Part shown: piece by piece, positions 40,467 to 48,286 of the stretch
Numbering within the stretch: position 1 is the stretch's first letter
Layout of the letters: every line of letters starts with the position of its first letter
NCBI RefSeq assembly: GCF_000717745.1
Contig: NZ_JOBH01000002.1
Span: 434,001-498,000, forward strand
Direction: 5' to 3'
From: Streptomyces violens
GTDB lineage: Bacteria > Actinomycetota > Actinomycetes > Streptomycetales > Streptomycetaceae
Length of the DNA: 64,000 nucleotides
Made by a program: the position numbers and the translations under genes
Notes under the pieces: model-generated
Told to the model about the DNA's origin: nothing
The model's input: the letters and a program-made list of their open reading frames with translations, nothing else
Database searches by the model: none

Positions 40467-41297
40467 TCACAGCAGTGGCTTCGACAGCCGGTGGTCCACG
40501 ACGCGGTACCCGAGGGACTCGTACAGCCCGCGCGCTGTCGGGTTGTCGGCGTAGACGTTGAGGCCGAGGCTGCGGCTGCCCGCCGCCAGGCACTCCCGCT
40601 CGGCCATCCCCATCAGGGTGCGCCCGTGGCCGCGGCCGCGGTGCTCGGGCGCGACCCGTACGTCGTACACGTAACCGCCCGGCTGCCCCGGTGCGTGCAG
40701 CGCGGTCCAGACCGTACCCACGTCCGTGCCCTCGTGACGCAGCACGCGCAGGCTCTGCCCCGGGGTGTGCGGGCCGTCGGGCAGCAGCAGGCGGTGGTCG
40801 GCGTCCGCCAGCTCGGCGGCGCGCTCGGCCGACGCGCCCTCCCGGACCATGGCCTGTACGTACTCGTCCTGCGCGGCCGCGAGCCAGACGGGGTACTCCG
40901 CGTCGTCCAGCGGCCGGTCGACGCTGCCGGGAGGCAGCGCGGGCGGGGTGGTGAGGTCCTTGCGCATCCGGCGGGCGCGCTCGGTGTAGCCGAGGGCCGC
41001 GCTCAGCCGCAGCGCGGGCGTGGCGCCGGCGGGCACGAGGAACTCGATGCGCCGGCAGCCCCAGAAGCGCAGCACTTCCTCGGCGGCCAGGGCGGCGACG
41101 GTGGCGCGGCCGCGCCGCCGGTCGGGCTCGGCTATCCACAGGTCGGCGAGGCGGCCGGTGGGCAGCGCGGCGCGCGGGTCGGTGGCGAGGCGCAGCCGTC
41201 CCACGGGGCGGCTGTTGACGCAGACGTCGTACGTACGGGCCCGGCCGCCGCCCTCCTGGCGCTCTTCCGGTCCGGTGGGGCGCAGCGTTGTGGTCAC
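40467..41297 (-). CDS. Protein with two GNAT acetyltransferase domains
   Basis: 276 residues, GTG start. The first half (about 45-115) has a partial GNAT pattern (LADLWIAEPDRRRGRATVAAL) and the second (about 195-276) a full acetyl-CoA signature, VRVAPEHRGRGHGRTLMG (Q/RxxGxG/A type), and a typical LNVYADNPTARGLYESLGY end. Tandem GNATs are known in antibiotic and other acetyltransferases, but the substrate is unknown. Upstream spacing to pabC is short, yet no operon link is visible. Confidence 0.82.
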   Translation of the reverse strand: MTTTLRPTGPEERQEGGGRARTYDVCVNSRPVGRLRLATDPRAALPTGRLADLWIAEPDRRRGRATVAALAAEEVLRFWGCRRIEFLVPAGATPALRLSAALGYTERARRMRKDLTTPPALPPGSVDRPLDDAEYPVWLAAAQDEYVQAMVREGASAERAAELADADHRLLLPDGPHTPGQSLRVLRHEGTDVGTVWTALHAPGQPGGYVYDVRVAPEHRGRGHGRTLMGMAERECLAAGSRSLGLNVYADNPTARGLYESLGYRVVDHRLSKPLL

Positions 41298-41376
41298 GCT
41301 GTTGTTCTACCCGCGTACGGCTCGTCAGTCATCGGCCCGGCCCGCAGTCCTCGGCGACCGGGCCCCGGCGCCGTGC

Positions 41377-42201
41377 TCAGCGCGGGTCGAAGTCCGCGGC
41401 GGACCGTTCGGCGAAGATCCGCATGGCCTTGGCGGTGACGGGTCCGGGGCCGTCGCCGAGCTGCCGGGCGTCGTTGCGGGTGACTGCCTGGACGTCGCGG
41501 AGCGTGGAGGTCAGGAAGATCTCCTCGGCCTGCTCCAGCGCGTCGAAGGGCAGGTCGGTCTCCTTGGCGCCGGTCCATTCGGCGGTCAGGGCGCGGGTGA
41601 TGCCGGCCAGGCAGCCGGATTCCAGCGGCGGGGTGTGCAGTTCGCCGTCGAGTACGACGAAGACGTTGGAGCCGGTGCCCTCGCAGAGCTGTCCCACGGT
41701 GTTGGCGAACAGCGCCTCGGAGGCGCCGTGCTGCCGGGCGCGGGCGAGCGCGACGACGTTCTCGGCGTACGAGGTGGTCTTCAGGCCGGTGAGCGCGCCG
41801 CGTTCGTTGCGGGTCCAGGGGACGGTGACCGTCGCCGTGGTGTCGGGCCTGCGGGTGGTCTCGCCGAGCGCGACGACGAGGGTGGGGCGCTCCTCGCCCC
41901 GGTCGGAGCCGAGCGGGGAGTGGCCGCCGGTGTAGGTGACCCGCAGCCGGCCGAGCGGCATGGGGTTGGCGGCCAGTACGGCCTCGCAGGCGCGGCGTAC
42001 TTCGTCCTCGTCGGGGTCGGGCAGGCCGAGGCCCCGCGCTGACGAGGTCAGCCGGTGGAGGTGCCGGGTGAGCGCGAAGGCGCGGCCGCGCTCCGCCTTC
42101 ACGGTCTCGAAGACGCCGTCGCCGACCGTCAGTCCGTGGTCGAAGACGGAGACCCGGGCGCTGTCGGCGTCCTGCAGCTCCCCGTCGAGCCAGATCTTCA
42201 T
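41377..42201 (-). CDS. pabC: Aminodeoxychorismate lyase / class IV aminotransferase
   Basis: 274 residues of the PLP-dependent class IV fold. The PLP lysine lies in LKTTSYAENVVALA; VFDHGLTVGDGVFETV and GSNVFVVLDGELHTPPL are further family blocks. PabC converts aminodeoxychorismate to p-aminobenzoate for folate. The ATG overlaps the pabB stop (ATGA), so both are coupled. The same fold includes branched-chain and D-amino acid aminotransferases; the pabB link favours PabC. Confidence 0.87.
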   Translation of the reverse strand: MKIWLDGELQDADSARVSVFDHGLTVGDGVFETVKAERGRAFALTRHLHRLTSSARGLGLPDPDEDEVRRACEAVLAANPMPLGRLRVTYTGGHSPLGSDRGEERPTLVVALGETTRRPDTTATVTVPWTRNERGALTGLKTTSYAENVVALARARQHGASEALFANTVGQLCEGTGSNVFVVLDGELHTPPLESGCLAGITRALTAEWTGAKETDLPFDALEQAEEIFLTSTLRDVQAVTRNDARQLGDGPGPVTAKAMRIFAERSAADFDPR

Positions 42202-43265
42202 CGCGTCGCTCCTCCAGTTGTCTCGTACGCCTCCGACGCTACCGCCAGCAGCCGGGCCGCCTTGAGTTCGGTTTCGTCCCATTCGCGGTCGGGGTCGGAG
42301 CCCCAGGTGATGCCGGCGCCGGTACCGAAGCGCAGGACGGGCCCGGCGGCGGCCTGCCGGTCGATCCAGAAGGTGCGGATGCCGACGGCGAGCTCGCCGG
42401 TGCCGCGGTCGGCGTCGACCCAGCCGATGCCGCCGCAGTACGGGCCGCGGGGCGCGGTCTCCAGGGTTTCGATGATGTCCAGGGCGCTGCGCTTGGGCGC
42501 GCCGGTGACGGAGCCGGGCGGGAAGGTGCCGATCAGCAGCTCGGGCCAGCCGGCGCCGGCGCGGAGTTCGCCGCGGACGGTGGAGACCAGGTGGACGAGG
42601 CCGGGGTGGGCCTCGACGGCACAGAGCGCGGGGACGGTCACCGAGCCGGTGGCGCAGACCCGTCCCATGTCGTTGCGGACCAGGTCGACGATCATCACGT
42701 TCTCGGCGTGGTCCTTCTCCAGCAGGTCATCGGCGGTGCGGCCGGTGCCCTTGATGGGGCCGGACTCGACGGTGCGGCCGTCGCGGCGCAGGTAGAGCTC
42801 GGGCGATGCGGTGGCGACCTCGACGCCGTGGGCGGGGAGGCGGACCGTTCCTGCGTACGGCGCGGGGTTGCCGCGGGCCAGCAGCGCGGTCAGCGCGTCC
42901 ACGTCCGTGCGCTCGGGGTCGGGCAGCGGTGCGGACAGAATTCGGCAGAGGTTCGCCTGGTAGACCTCGCCGGCCGCGATGTGCTCGCGTATCCGGCGTA
43001 CGCCCGCGGTGTAGGCGGCGCGGTCCAGGGAGCTGGTCCAGGCGTCACGCGCGGGCCCGCGCCAGGCGCCGCGGGCGGTCGGGCCTGTGGTGCCGCCCGC
43101 GTCCTCCCGTACGTCTCCGAAGCGCGCGCACACGAAGCGGCCCTCGAAGTCGGCCACCACTGCCCACCAGCCGGTGGAGTCCAGGGCGGCGGGGTCGCTG
43201 GTGACATCGCGCAGGTCGGAGGCGATCAGGCCGCCGAAGCGGGCGAGGGGAGGGAGATCGGGCAC
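42198..43265 (-). CDS. pabB: Aminodeoxychorismate synthase component I
   Basis: 355 residues of the chorismate-binding fold, shorter than full PabB (about 450). The motif PIKGTGR carries the lysine diagnostic for PabB, in contrast to anthranilate synthase (AGT). Other family blocks are EVYQANLCRIL, NVMIVDLVRNDMGRVC and LIGTFPPGSVTGAPKRSALDII. It uses ammonia or a separate PabA to make aminodeoxychorismate. The start GTG at 43265 is the best in frame but its ribosome site is weak. The shortened N-terminus (about 100 residues missing) is likely natural. Confidence 0.87.
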   Translation of the reverse strand: MPDLPPLARFGGLIASDLRDVTSDPAALDSTGWWAVVADFEGRFVCARFGDVREDAGGTTGPTARGAWRGPARDAWTSSLDRAAYTAGVRRIREHIAAGEVYQANLCRILSAPLPDPERTDVDALTALLARGNPAPYAGTVRLPAHGVEVATASPELYLRRDGRTVESGPIKGTGRTADDLLEKDHAENVMIVDLVRNDMGRVCATGSVTVPALCAVEAHPGLVHLVSTVRGELRAGAGWPELLIGTFPPGSVTGAPKRSALDIIETLETAPRGPYCGGIGWVDADRGTGELAVGIRTFWIDRQAAAGPVLRFGTGAGITWGSDPDREWDETELKAARLLAVASEAYETTGGATR

Positions 43266-43341
43266 GCCGCCGAGTCTAGGACGGCGCCCCCGCTGCCGCC
43301 CCTGTCGAGCGAGCACCGCAGCACGCTGCACAAACGCGTTT

Positions 43342-43369
43342 TTGTACTGGCCCAGGAATCCGCTAGAGT
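43342..43369 (+). promoter_or_regulatory. Likely sigma-HrdB-type promoter of the tRNA operon
   Basis: TTGTAC (43342-43347) and TAGAGT (43364-43369) are separated by 16 bases. The TAGAGT -10 element is typical of Streptomyces tRNA promoters, and the tRNA-Gly lies about 85 bases downstream. Inference by pattern only. Confidence 0.55.
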
Positions 43370-43454
43370 TCAACACGTCGCCGGGACGCGGAAGCGAAAA
43401 GCGGAAGCCGACCGAAGACAGCAGCTCTCAGACGGTAGTCTGAGGGAGGCACCT

Positions 43455-43527
43455 GCGGACATAGCTCAGTTGGTAGAGCGCAACCTTGCCAAGGTTGAGG
43501 TCGCGAGTTCGAGCCTCGTTGTCCGCT
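43455..43527 (+). tRNA. tRNA-Gly (anticodon GCC)
   Basis: 73 nt. Acceptor GCGGACA/TGTCCGC with a U discriminator, D arm GCTCAGTTGGTAGAGC, anticodon stem CAACC/GGTTG with loop TTGCCAA, T arm CGAGTTCGAGCCTCG. First gene of a five-tRNA operon. CCA is not encoded. Confidence 0.96.
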
Positions 43528-43562
43528 CTGAGTGGGGGATCTTCCCGAACCCCTGCACTCCA

Positions 43563-43633
43563 GGTGGAGTGGCCGAGAGGCGAGGCAACGGCCTGCAAAG
43601 CCGTCTACACGGGTTCAAATCCCGTCTCCACCT
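43563..43633 (+). tRNA. tRNA-Cys (anticodon GCA)
   Basis: 71 nt. Acceptor GGTGGAG/CTCCACC with U discriminator, as expected for Cys. Anticodon stem ACGGC/GCCGT with loop CTGCAAA. T arm GGGTTCAAATCCC. Confidence 0.96.
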
Positions 43634-43637
43634 CCAA

Positions 43638-43709
43638 GGACGATTAGCTCAGCGGGAGAGCGCTTCCCTGACACGGAAGAGGTCACTGGTTCAATCCCAG
43701 TATCGTCCA
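43638..43709 (+). tRNA. tRNA-Val (anticodon GAC), copy 1
   Basis: 72 nt. Acceptor GGACGAT/ATCGTCC with A discriminator, anticodon stem CTTCC/GGAAG with loop CTGACAC. It starts 4 bases after tRNA-Cys. First of three Val(GAC) genes in tandem. Confidence 0.96.
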
Positions 43710-43764
43710 CTGATCCCAAGGATCAGGGTCCGCAGAGACCATGATCTAATAAGGATCGAACCCC

Positions 43765-43836
43765 GCGCGATTAGCTCAGCGGGAGAGCGCTTCCCTGACA
43801 CGGAAGAGGTCACTGGTTCAATCCCAGTATCGCGCA
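43765..43836 (+). tRNA. tRNA-Val (anticodon GAC), copy 2, altered acceptor stem
   Basis: 72 nt with the same body as copies 1 and 3, but the acceptor is GCGCGAT/ATCGCGC instead of GGACGAT/ATCGTCC. Both sides of pairs 2 and 3 have changed so the stem is still fully paired, which argues for a functional gene. Confidence 0.95.
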
Positions 43837-43879
43837 CGCAGTGCCCATGGTCCGCTCCTCGGAGTGACCGTGGTCCCGA

Positions 43880-43951
43880 GGACGATTAGCTCAGCGGGAG
43901 AGCGCTTCCCTGACACGGAAGAGGTCACTGGTTCAATCCCAGTATCGTCCA
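43880..43951 (+). tRNA. tRNA-Val (anticodon GAC), copy 3
   Basis: 72 nt, identical to copy 1 including the GGACGAT/ATCGTCC acceptor and A discriminator. It is the last gene of the tRNA operon, followed by a strong hairpin. Confidence 0.96.
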
Positions 43952-43960
43952 CACGGCAAG

Positions 43961-43994
43961 CAGAAGGGCCGGAGCATCCGCTCCGGCCCTTCTG
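43961..43994. terminator. Terminator of the tRNA operon and of the zinc-ribbon gene
   Basis: A 15-base perfect stem (CAGAAGGGCCGGAGC with GCTCCGGCCCTTCTG) with an ATCC loop lies 9 bases past tRNA-Val copy 3 and 6 bases from the facing stop. It works for both directions. Confidence 0.85.
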
Positions 43995-44000
43995 CGTTCC

Positions 44001-44303
44001 TCAGGAGGAGAAGAGCATCCGGCCGAAGCTGCGGTGGCCGTGATGTCCGTGCTGCCCGTGGTGACCATGGTGGCCGTGGTGCGGAGCGCCCCAGGCCGGC
44101 GCGGCCGGGTACGCCTGCGGGGCCGGAGCCGGGGCGGCGGGCGGAGGCGGCGGGGCCTGCTGCGACCACTGGGACTCCAGCCGGGTCAGCGACTCCAGCT
44201 CGCCGTAGTCCAGGAAAATCCCCCGGCAGCCCGCGCACTGCTCGATCTGGACCCCGTTGCGGTTGTACGTGTGCATCGGCGCATGGCACTTGGGACACTG
44301 CAT
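44001..44303 (-). CDS. Zinc-ribbon (zf-TFIIB) protein with Pro- and His-rich tail
   Basis: 100 residues. Four cysteines (C3, C6, C23, C26) in MQCPKCHAPM and CAGCRGIFLD form a zf-TFIIB-like ribbon. The Pro/Ala-rich linker (about 50-70) leads to a HHGHHGHHGQHGHHGH stretch. The tail can bind metals. Function is unknown; small zf-TFIIB proteins of this kind are common in Streptomyces. Confidence 0.8.
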   Translation of the reverse strand: MQCPKCHAPMHTYNRNGVQIEQCAGCRGIFLDYGELESLTRLESQWSQQAPPPPPAAPAPAPQAYPAAPAWGAPHHGHHGHHGQHGHHGHRSFGRMLFSS

Positions 44304-44402
44304 GTCGGCTCAACTCCTACTGATCGCACGGCGGCGGCGACGGAACCTCCGTCCGCCGTTGGTCCGTTCACCCTACGACTCTCATCGCGCCTCAACTGCC
44401 CC

Positions 44403-44479
44403 GGTACGTAACAGCTTGTCACCAGACCTGGTACGTAACAGCTTGTCACCAGACCTGGTACGTAACGGTTTGTCGCCGG
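44403..44479. repeat. 27-base tandem repeat, nearly three copies
   Basis: Two identical 27-base units (starting GGTACGTAACAGCTTGTCAC) at 44403 and 44430 are followed by a diverged third at 44457 (GGTACGTAACGGTTTGTCGC). Each junction carries ACCAG-AC-CTGGT, a short inverted repeat. They lie in the gap between the zinc-ribbon gene and the end of the phosphotransferase gene (stop at 44491). Confidence 0.85.
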
Positions 44480-44490
44480 AGCAGGCGTCA

Positions 44491-45420
44491 TCAGGCCATG
44501 CGCGCGCAGGAGTCCACGAGCGCGGTCTCCACTTCGTCCAGCGGGCGGCCTTCCGGGGCGGCCTTGGCGAGGGCCAGGGCGGCGGTCTGGACCGTCAGGG
44601 CGCGGGCGGGGACGTCGAGTTCCGGCCACGGGTCGCCGTCGGGGCGGACGGCACGGCCGCCGGCGGCCCGGTATGCGCCGAGGAATCGTGTCCACACCTC
44701 GGGCGCGAGCAGGCCGCTCGCGAACCAGGCGGCGGGCCGGGCGAGATCCCAGCCGGCCTCCCCCACGCCGAGGTCGTCGACGTCGATGAGCAGCCAGCGC
44801 CCGTCCGGCACGGGGTGCCGCACGAGCTGGCCCAGGTGCAGGTCGCCGTGGCAGAGCAGGCCGGGGCCCGGCGCGGGCGCCTCGTCGCGCGCCCAGGGCG
44901 GCAGCGCGGCCCAGCCGCCCTCGACGGCGCGTGCCGCGGCCGTCAGGGACGGCACGGCGGCGGTGGGCGCGGACCGCATCCGGGCCAGCGCGCGGGCGGC
45001 CTTGGCCGGGCCGCGCATCGGCGGGACCGGCCCGGGCAGTGTCTCCGGGTCGACGGCGTGCAGCCGGGCGAGGAGCCGGGCCGCGTCCTCCCAGGGCGCG
45101 GCGTCCGGGTCGTCGGGCGCGACCGGCCGGCCGTACGGCCAGCGGGTGAGCGGGCGGCCGTCGTCGTACCGGACGAGGTAGCCGTCCGGGCCGGTGACGG
45201 GCAGTGGGGGCAGCAGCGTGCCGTGCAGGCGGGGGTGGGCGGCGATGCGCAGCCGGACGGCGAGCGCGGCGGCGTCGCAGTCGGGCGCGTGCGCCTTGGC
45301 GACGGTCCGCCCGCCGCTGACCACGGTGCCGTCGGGGCGGTCGGCGAGGACGACGTGGGCCTCCTCGGGCCCGGGCGCTTCGGAGAGTGCCGCGAGGCGG
45401 CGTATCAGGGCGCGGGACAT
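44491..45420 (-). CDS. APH-family phosphotransferase
   Basis: 309 residues from an ATG with AGAGGG upstream. The catalytic loop is LCHGDLHLGQLV (APH Brenner motif) and the metal site LLIDVDDLGVGEAGWDLA. The N-terminal lobe (about 20-100) has HVVLADRPDGTVV and VAKAHAPDC. This family phosphorylates aminoglycosides, homoserine, choline or other small molecules; the substrate cannot be read here. A chromosome-core location makes antibiotic resistance only one possibility. Confidence 0.82.
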   Translation of the reverse strand: MSRALIRRLAALSEAPGPEEAHVVLADRPDGTVVSGGRTVAKAHAPDCDAAALAVRLRIAAHPRLHGTLLPPLPVTGPDGYLVRYDDGRPLTRWPYGRPVAPDDPDAAPWEDAARLLARLHAVDPETLPGPVPPMRGPAKAARALARMRSAPTAAVPSLTAAARAVEGGWAALPPWARDEAPAPGPGLLCHGDLHLGQLVRHPVPDGRWLLIDVDDLGVGEAGWDLARPAAWFASGLLAPEVWTRFLGAYRAAGGRAVRPDGDPWPELDVPARALTVQTAALALAKAAPEGRPLDEVETALVDSCARMA

Positions 45421-45591
45421 CGTTCCCTCTCGTGCGTACGGAACCGGTTCGCGGCGCACGCCGGCCGGCCCCGCCGGAGGGATGGTACGCAGGGCTACCT
45501 GGGCGTACGTGCGTGAGGGCCCTGGCATCCGGCGCCCGGCTCCTGGGCGCCGGCGGCTTGGCGCCCGGCGGTACGGCTCCGGACGCGCGAA

Positions 45592-45619
45592 GGCCGGGCA
45601 TCTCCCCAGATGCCCGGCC
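45592..45619 (-). terminator. Hairpin in the gap upstream of the phosphotransferase gene
   Basis: GGCCGGGCATCT pairs with AGATGCCCGGCC around a CCCC loop (12 pairs). It lies in a 310-base gap (45421-45730) and probably ends the transcript of the small membrane gene at 45731. The rest of the gap contains GC-rich palindromes but no gene I can support. Confidence 0.65.
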
Positions 45620-45695
45620 GTTCGTGCCGTCCGCCGCACCCCCGTCCCCACGGGGTCAATCGGCCGGAGGTGTGTCCCCGGAGCGCCGTACGCCT

Positions 45696-45724
45696 CCGGT
45701 CCCGGACCGCTCTTCCGGGACCGG
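45696..45724 (-). terminator. Terminator of the 75-residue membrane protein gene
   Basis: CCGGTCCCGGA pairs with TCCGGGACCGG around a 7-base loop, starting 7 bases past the stop. It stands before the hairpin at 45592. Confidence 0.65.
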
Positions 45725-45730
45725 CGCGCG

Positions 45731-45958
45731 TCAGCGCCCCAGCATTCCGGCCACGGACGACGCCTGTGTGACGACCGCTTCCCAGCCGCCGAAGACGACG
45801 GTCAGCAGCGCCGCCAGCGGCAGCACCATGGCCACCGCCACCAGCGGATGGCGGGGACCGGACGGCTGCCGGCCGCCGAACGCGGCAGCCATCCTGCGCC
45901 CCTGTGTACGGAGGACCGTGTGCGTCCGGAGAACCGTGCGTCCCGCCGTGTCCGCCAT
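45731..45958 (-). CDS. Small membrane protein, 75 residues
   Basis: The ATG at 45958 has GGGAGAC 8 bases upstream. Residues 1-36 are basic (RTHTVLRTQGRR), followed by a membrane helix (about 37-58, LVAVAMVLPLAALLTVVFGG) and a short outside tail. I do not recognise a family. Codon bias is Streptomyces-like. Confidence 0.55.
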   Translation of the reverse strand: MADTAGRTVLRTHTVLRTQGRRMAAAFGGRQPSGPRHPLVAVAMVLPLAALLTVVFGGWEAVVTQASSVAGMLGR

Positions 45959-46564
45959 CGCCCCGTCTCCCGTTCGTCGTGGCGGCGGCGGGCGTCCAAC
46001 CTCGGGGGACGAGTGCTTGCGCCCACCGCCTGACCTCCACATTAGGCAGCCGGCGGCCCCGGTACGTCAGCCCGACGTACCGATCGGCGGGCCTCCGGGA
46101 GGATGAGGCCGAGGCCCCTCATCTACTCCCCTGGGTGGAGATCCAGTACCGGCTTTCGGGGAGAACCCGGAGGAGGCGCCCGACTGCGCCCGGTGACACC
46201 CCTTTCGCGTGACTTCGGTCACGCGCGCCGCTCCCCCGCCGGCCGCCGGCCCGGCCCGTGGGCCGGACCGCCACGCCGCACCGGGCCGCCCGTCCCGGCA
46301 CCCCCGCGGCGGCACCGCCGGTGCACCGCCACCCGTCCGCGCGCCAAACTCCCTGCTGTGCCCGAAGCTTGGGAGCGCGGCGCGGAACTCGGCGCGCAGG
46401 GAGGCCGATTCCGGGTCCGCCACGCACACCGTACGCGCGCCGCCGGCAATCCATGGCCGACGCATGCGCGGCCTGACAGCGCGGCGCCCCGTCAATCCGT
46501 AAGCTGTGGCACGTCAGACGGATGCAGCGGAGTGGGGCCTCCCCACCGCAGGTAGGGGACGGAC
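45959..46564. other. 600-base noncoding gap upstream of the kinase gene
   Basis: Divergent spacing between the small membrane gene and the kinase. No convincing reading frame, RNA or promoter hexamer pair stands out; short frames here lack ribosome sites. A GGGGAC box precedes the kinase ATG. Confidence 0.5.
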
Positions 46565-48199
46565 ATGGCGATGATGCGGCTCCGGCGCGAGGATCCGCGG
46601 GTCGTCGGCTCGTTCCGGCTGCACCGCCGGCTGGGCGCCGGCGGGATGGGCGTGGTCTACCTCGGGTCCGACAAGCGCGGCCAGCGGGTGGCCCTGAAGG
46701 TGATCCGCCCGGACCTGGCCGAGGACCACGAGTTCCGCTCCCGGTTCGCGCGCGAGGTGCAGGCCGCGCGGCGTATCCGGGGCGGCTGTACGGCGCGGCT
46801 GGTGGCGGCCGACCTGGACGCGGACCGGCCGTGGTTCGCGACCCAGTACGTCCCGGGCCCCTCGCTGCACGACAAGGTCAACGACGAGGGTCCGCTGCCC
46901 CCGGCGCAGGTCGCCACGATCGGCGCCGCGCTCTCCGAGGGGCTGCTCGCCGTCCATGACGCGGGTGTGGTCCACCGTGACTTGAAGCCTTCGAACATCC
47001 TGCTGTCCCCCAAGGGCCCGCGGATCATCGACTTCGGCATCGCCTGGGCGACCGGCGCGAGCACGCTCACGCACGTCGGCACGGCCGTCGGCTCGCCCGG
47101 CTTCCTCGCGCCCGAGCAGGTGCGCGGCGCGGCCGTCACGCCGGCCACGGACATCTTCGCGCTGGGGGCCACGCTGGCGTACGCCTGTACCGCGGACTCG
47201 CCCTTCGGGCACGGCAGTTCCGAGGTCATGCTGTACCGCGTCGTCCACGAGGAGGCGCAGCTCGCCGGGGTGCCGGAGTCGCTGGCGCCGCTGGTGGCCG
47301 GCTGCCTGGCCAAGGACCCGGCCGAGCGGCCGAGCACGCTGACGCTGTCGCTGCGGCTGAAGGAGATCGCCGCGCGGGAGGCGCACGGGCTGTCCGACGG
47401 CCCGGTGGACGGGCTGCCCGGCGAGATGCTCCGTACGGAGCGGGGCGGGCCCGAGCGGCCCGGTGGGCGCCGGGCGGAGGACTTCGTACGCCAGCGTGCG
47501 GACGAGCGGCACACGCCGGGGCACGGCACGGGCACGCCGCGTCCGCAGTCGTCTTCGCGCCCCTCGGTCTCCCGCCCGGCCGGTTCGCGGTCGGCGGCGG
47601 GCGCGAACGACGGCTGGCCCCCGGCGCCGGGCCCGAACGGCGGACGGCAGGCGGCGGGCTCCAACGGCAGGTCGGCACCGGCCGGCTCCAGCGGACGCTC
47701 GGCCGCCTCCGGCTCGAACGGCCGGTCCGCGCCCGCGGGCTCCAACGGCCGCTCGGCCTCCCCCGGCTCCAACGGCCGGACGGCACCCGCGGGCTCCAAC
47801 GGCCGCTCGGGACCCGGCTCCAACGGCAGGTCAGCGGGCCCGGGCTCGAACGGCCGGTCCTCGGCCCCGCACTCCAACGGGCGCTCCGGCGGCCGCTCCT
47901 CGGGCCGGGTGCCCGGCGCGCGATCGGCTGGGCGAAACGGTTCACGTCCGGCCAGGACGACCTCCGGCGGCCGCCGCCCGGCGGGCCCGGACCGCAGACT
48001 GCTGCGCCAGCGGCTCATCGTGTTCGTGACGGTGACGCTGCTCGTGGCACTGGGCATCGCGGCTGCCCAGGGCTGCCAGGGACCCACGCGCGGGCTGGGC
48101 GTACTGGGCTCGGGGCACGGGCAGGGGACGCACGCGACGGACGCTCAGGTGCCGGGTACGTCACCTGGTACATCAGCGGACGCTGACCCTCACCCGTAG
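46565..48199 (+). CDS. Membrane serine/threonine protein kinase
   Basis: 544 residues. The PknB-type kinase domain occupies about 15-280: G-loop LGAGGMGVV (23-31), ATP lysine K45 (VALKVI), HRDLKPSN (137-144), DFG (156-158), GSPGFLAPEQ (176-185) and WxD-like DIFALG. A 200-residue Pro/Ser/Gly linker with SNGRS repeats (about 365-443) leads to a single membrane helix (about 480-502) and a 40-residue external tail. It lacks PASTA domains, so what it senses outside is unknown. Such kinases tune growth, division or differentiation in Streptomyces. Confidence 0.9.
   Translation: MAMMRLRREDPRVVGSFRLHRRLGAGGMGVVYLGSDKRGQRVALKVIRPDLAEDHEFRSRFAREVQAARRIRGGCTARLVAADLDADRPWFATQYVPGPSLHDKVNDEGPLPPAQVATIGAALSEGLLAVHDAGVVHRDLKPSNILLSPKGPRIIDFGIAWATGASTLTHVGTAVGSPGFLAPEQVRGAAVTPATDIFALGATLAYACTADSPFGHGSSEVMLYRVVHEEAQLAGVPESLAPLVAGCLAKDPAERPSTLTLSLRLKEIAAREAHGLSDGPVDGLPGEMLRTERGGPERPGGRRAEDFVRQRADERHTPGHGTGTPRPQSSSRPSVSRPAGSRSAAGANDGWPPAPGPNGGRQAAGSNGRSAPAGSSGRSAASGSNGRSAPAGSNGRSASPGSNGRTAPAGSNGRSGPGSNGRSAGPGSNGRSSAPHSNGRSGGRSSGRVPGARSAGRNGSRPARTTSGGRRPAGPDRRLLRQRLIVFVTVTLLVALGIAAAQGCQGPTRGLGVLGSGHGQGTHATDAQVPGTSPGTSADADPHP
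47655..47893 (+). repeat. SNGRS-coding repeats in the kinase linker
   Basis: About eight copies of a unit coding (G/N)SNGRSA-x-x-G (codons like GGCTCCAACGGCCGCTCG) vary slightly in length (6-10 codons), typical of repeat expansion. They code a flexible, positively charged linker between kinase and membrane. Confidence 0.8.
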
Positions 48200-48286
48200 T
48201 ACGAAGCCCACACGTAGTACGAGGCTCAGGACGTCCCCGAGTACAAGCTCAGGCCGCGCCCGAGTACGAGGCTCAGGCCGTCCCCT
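48198..48286. repeat. Imperfect tandem repeat at the meeting ends of the kinase and methyltransferase genes
   Basis: Units starting AGTACGA at 48198, 48216, 48240 and 48263 (18-24 bases apart) carry AGTACGAGGCTCAGG cores. On the minus strand each of the later three has a CCTGAGCC block including a TGA, the one used as the methyltransferase stop being at 48273-48275. It probably arose by duplicating that gene's 3' end. Confidence 0.75.

Noticed and set aside
43638..43951. CRISPR-like array of three 72-base repeats
   Set aside because: The repeats are complete tRNA-Val genes with paired acceptor, D, anticodon and T stems, and the spacers are plain tRNA intergenic sequence.
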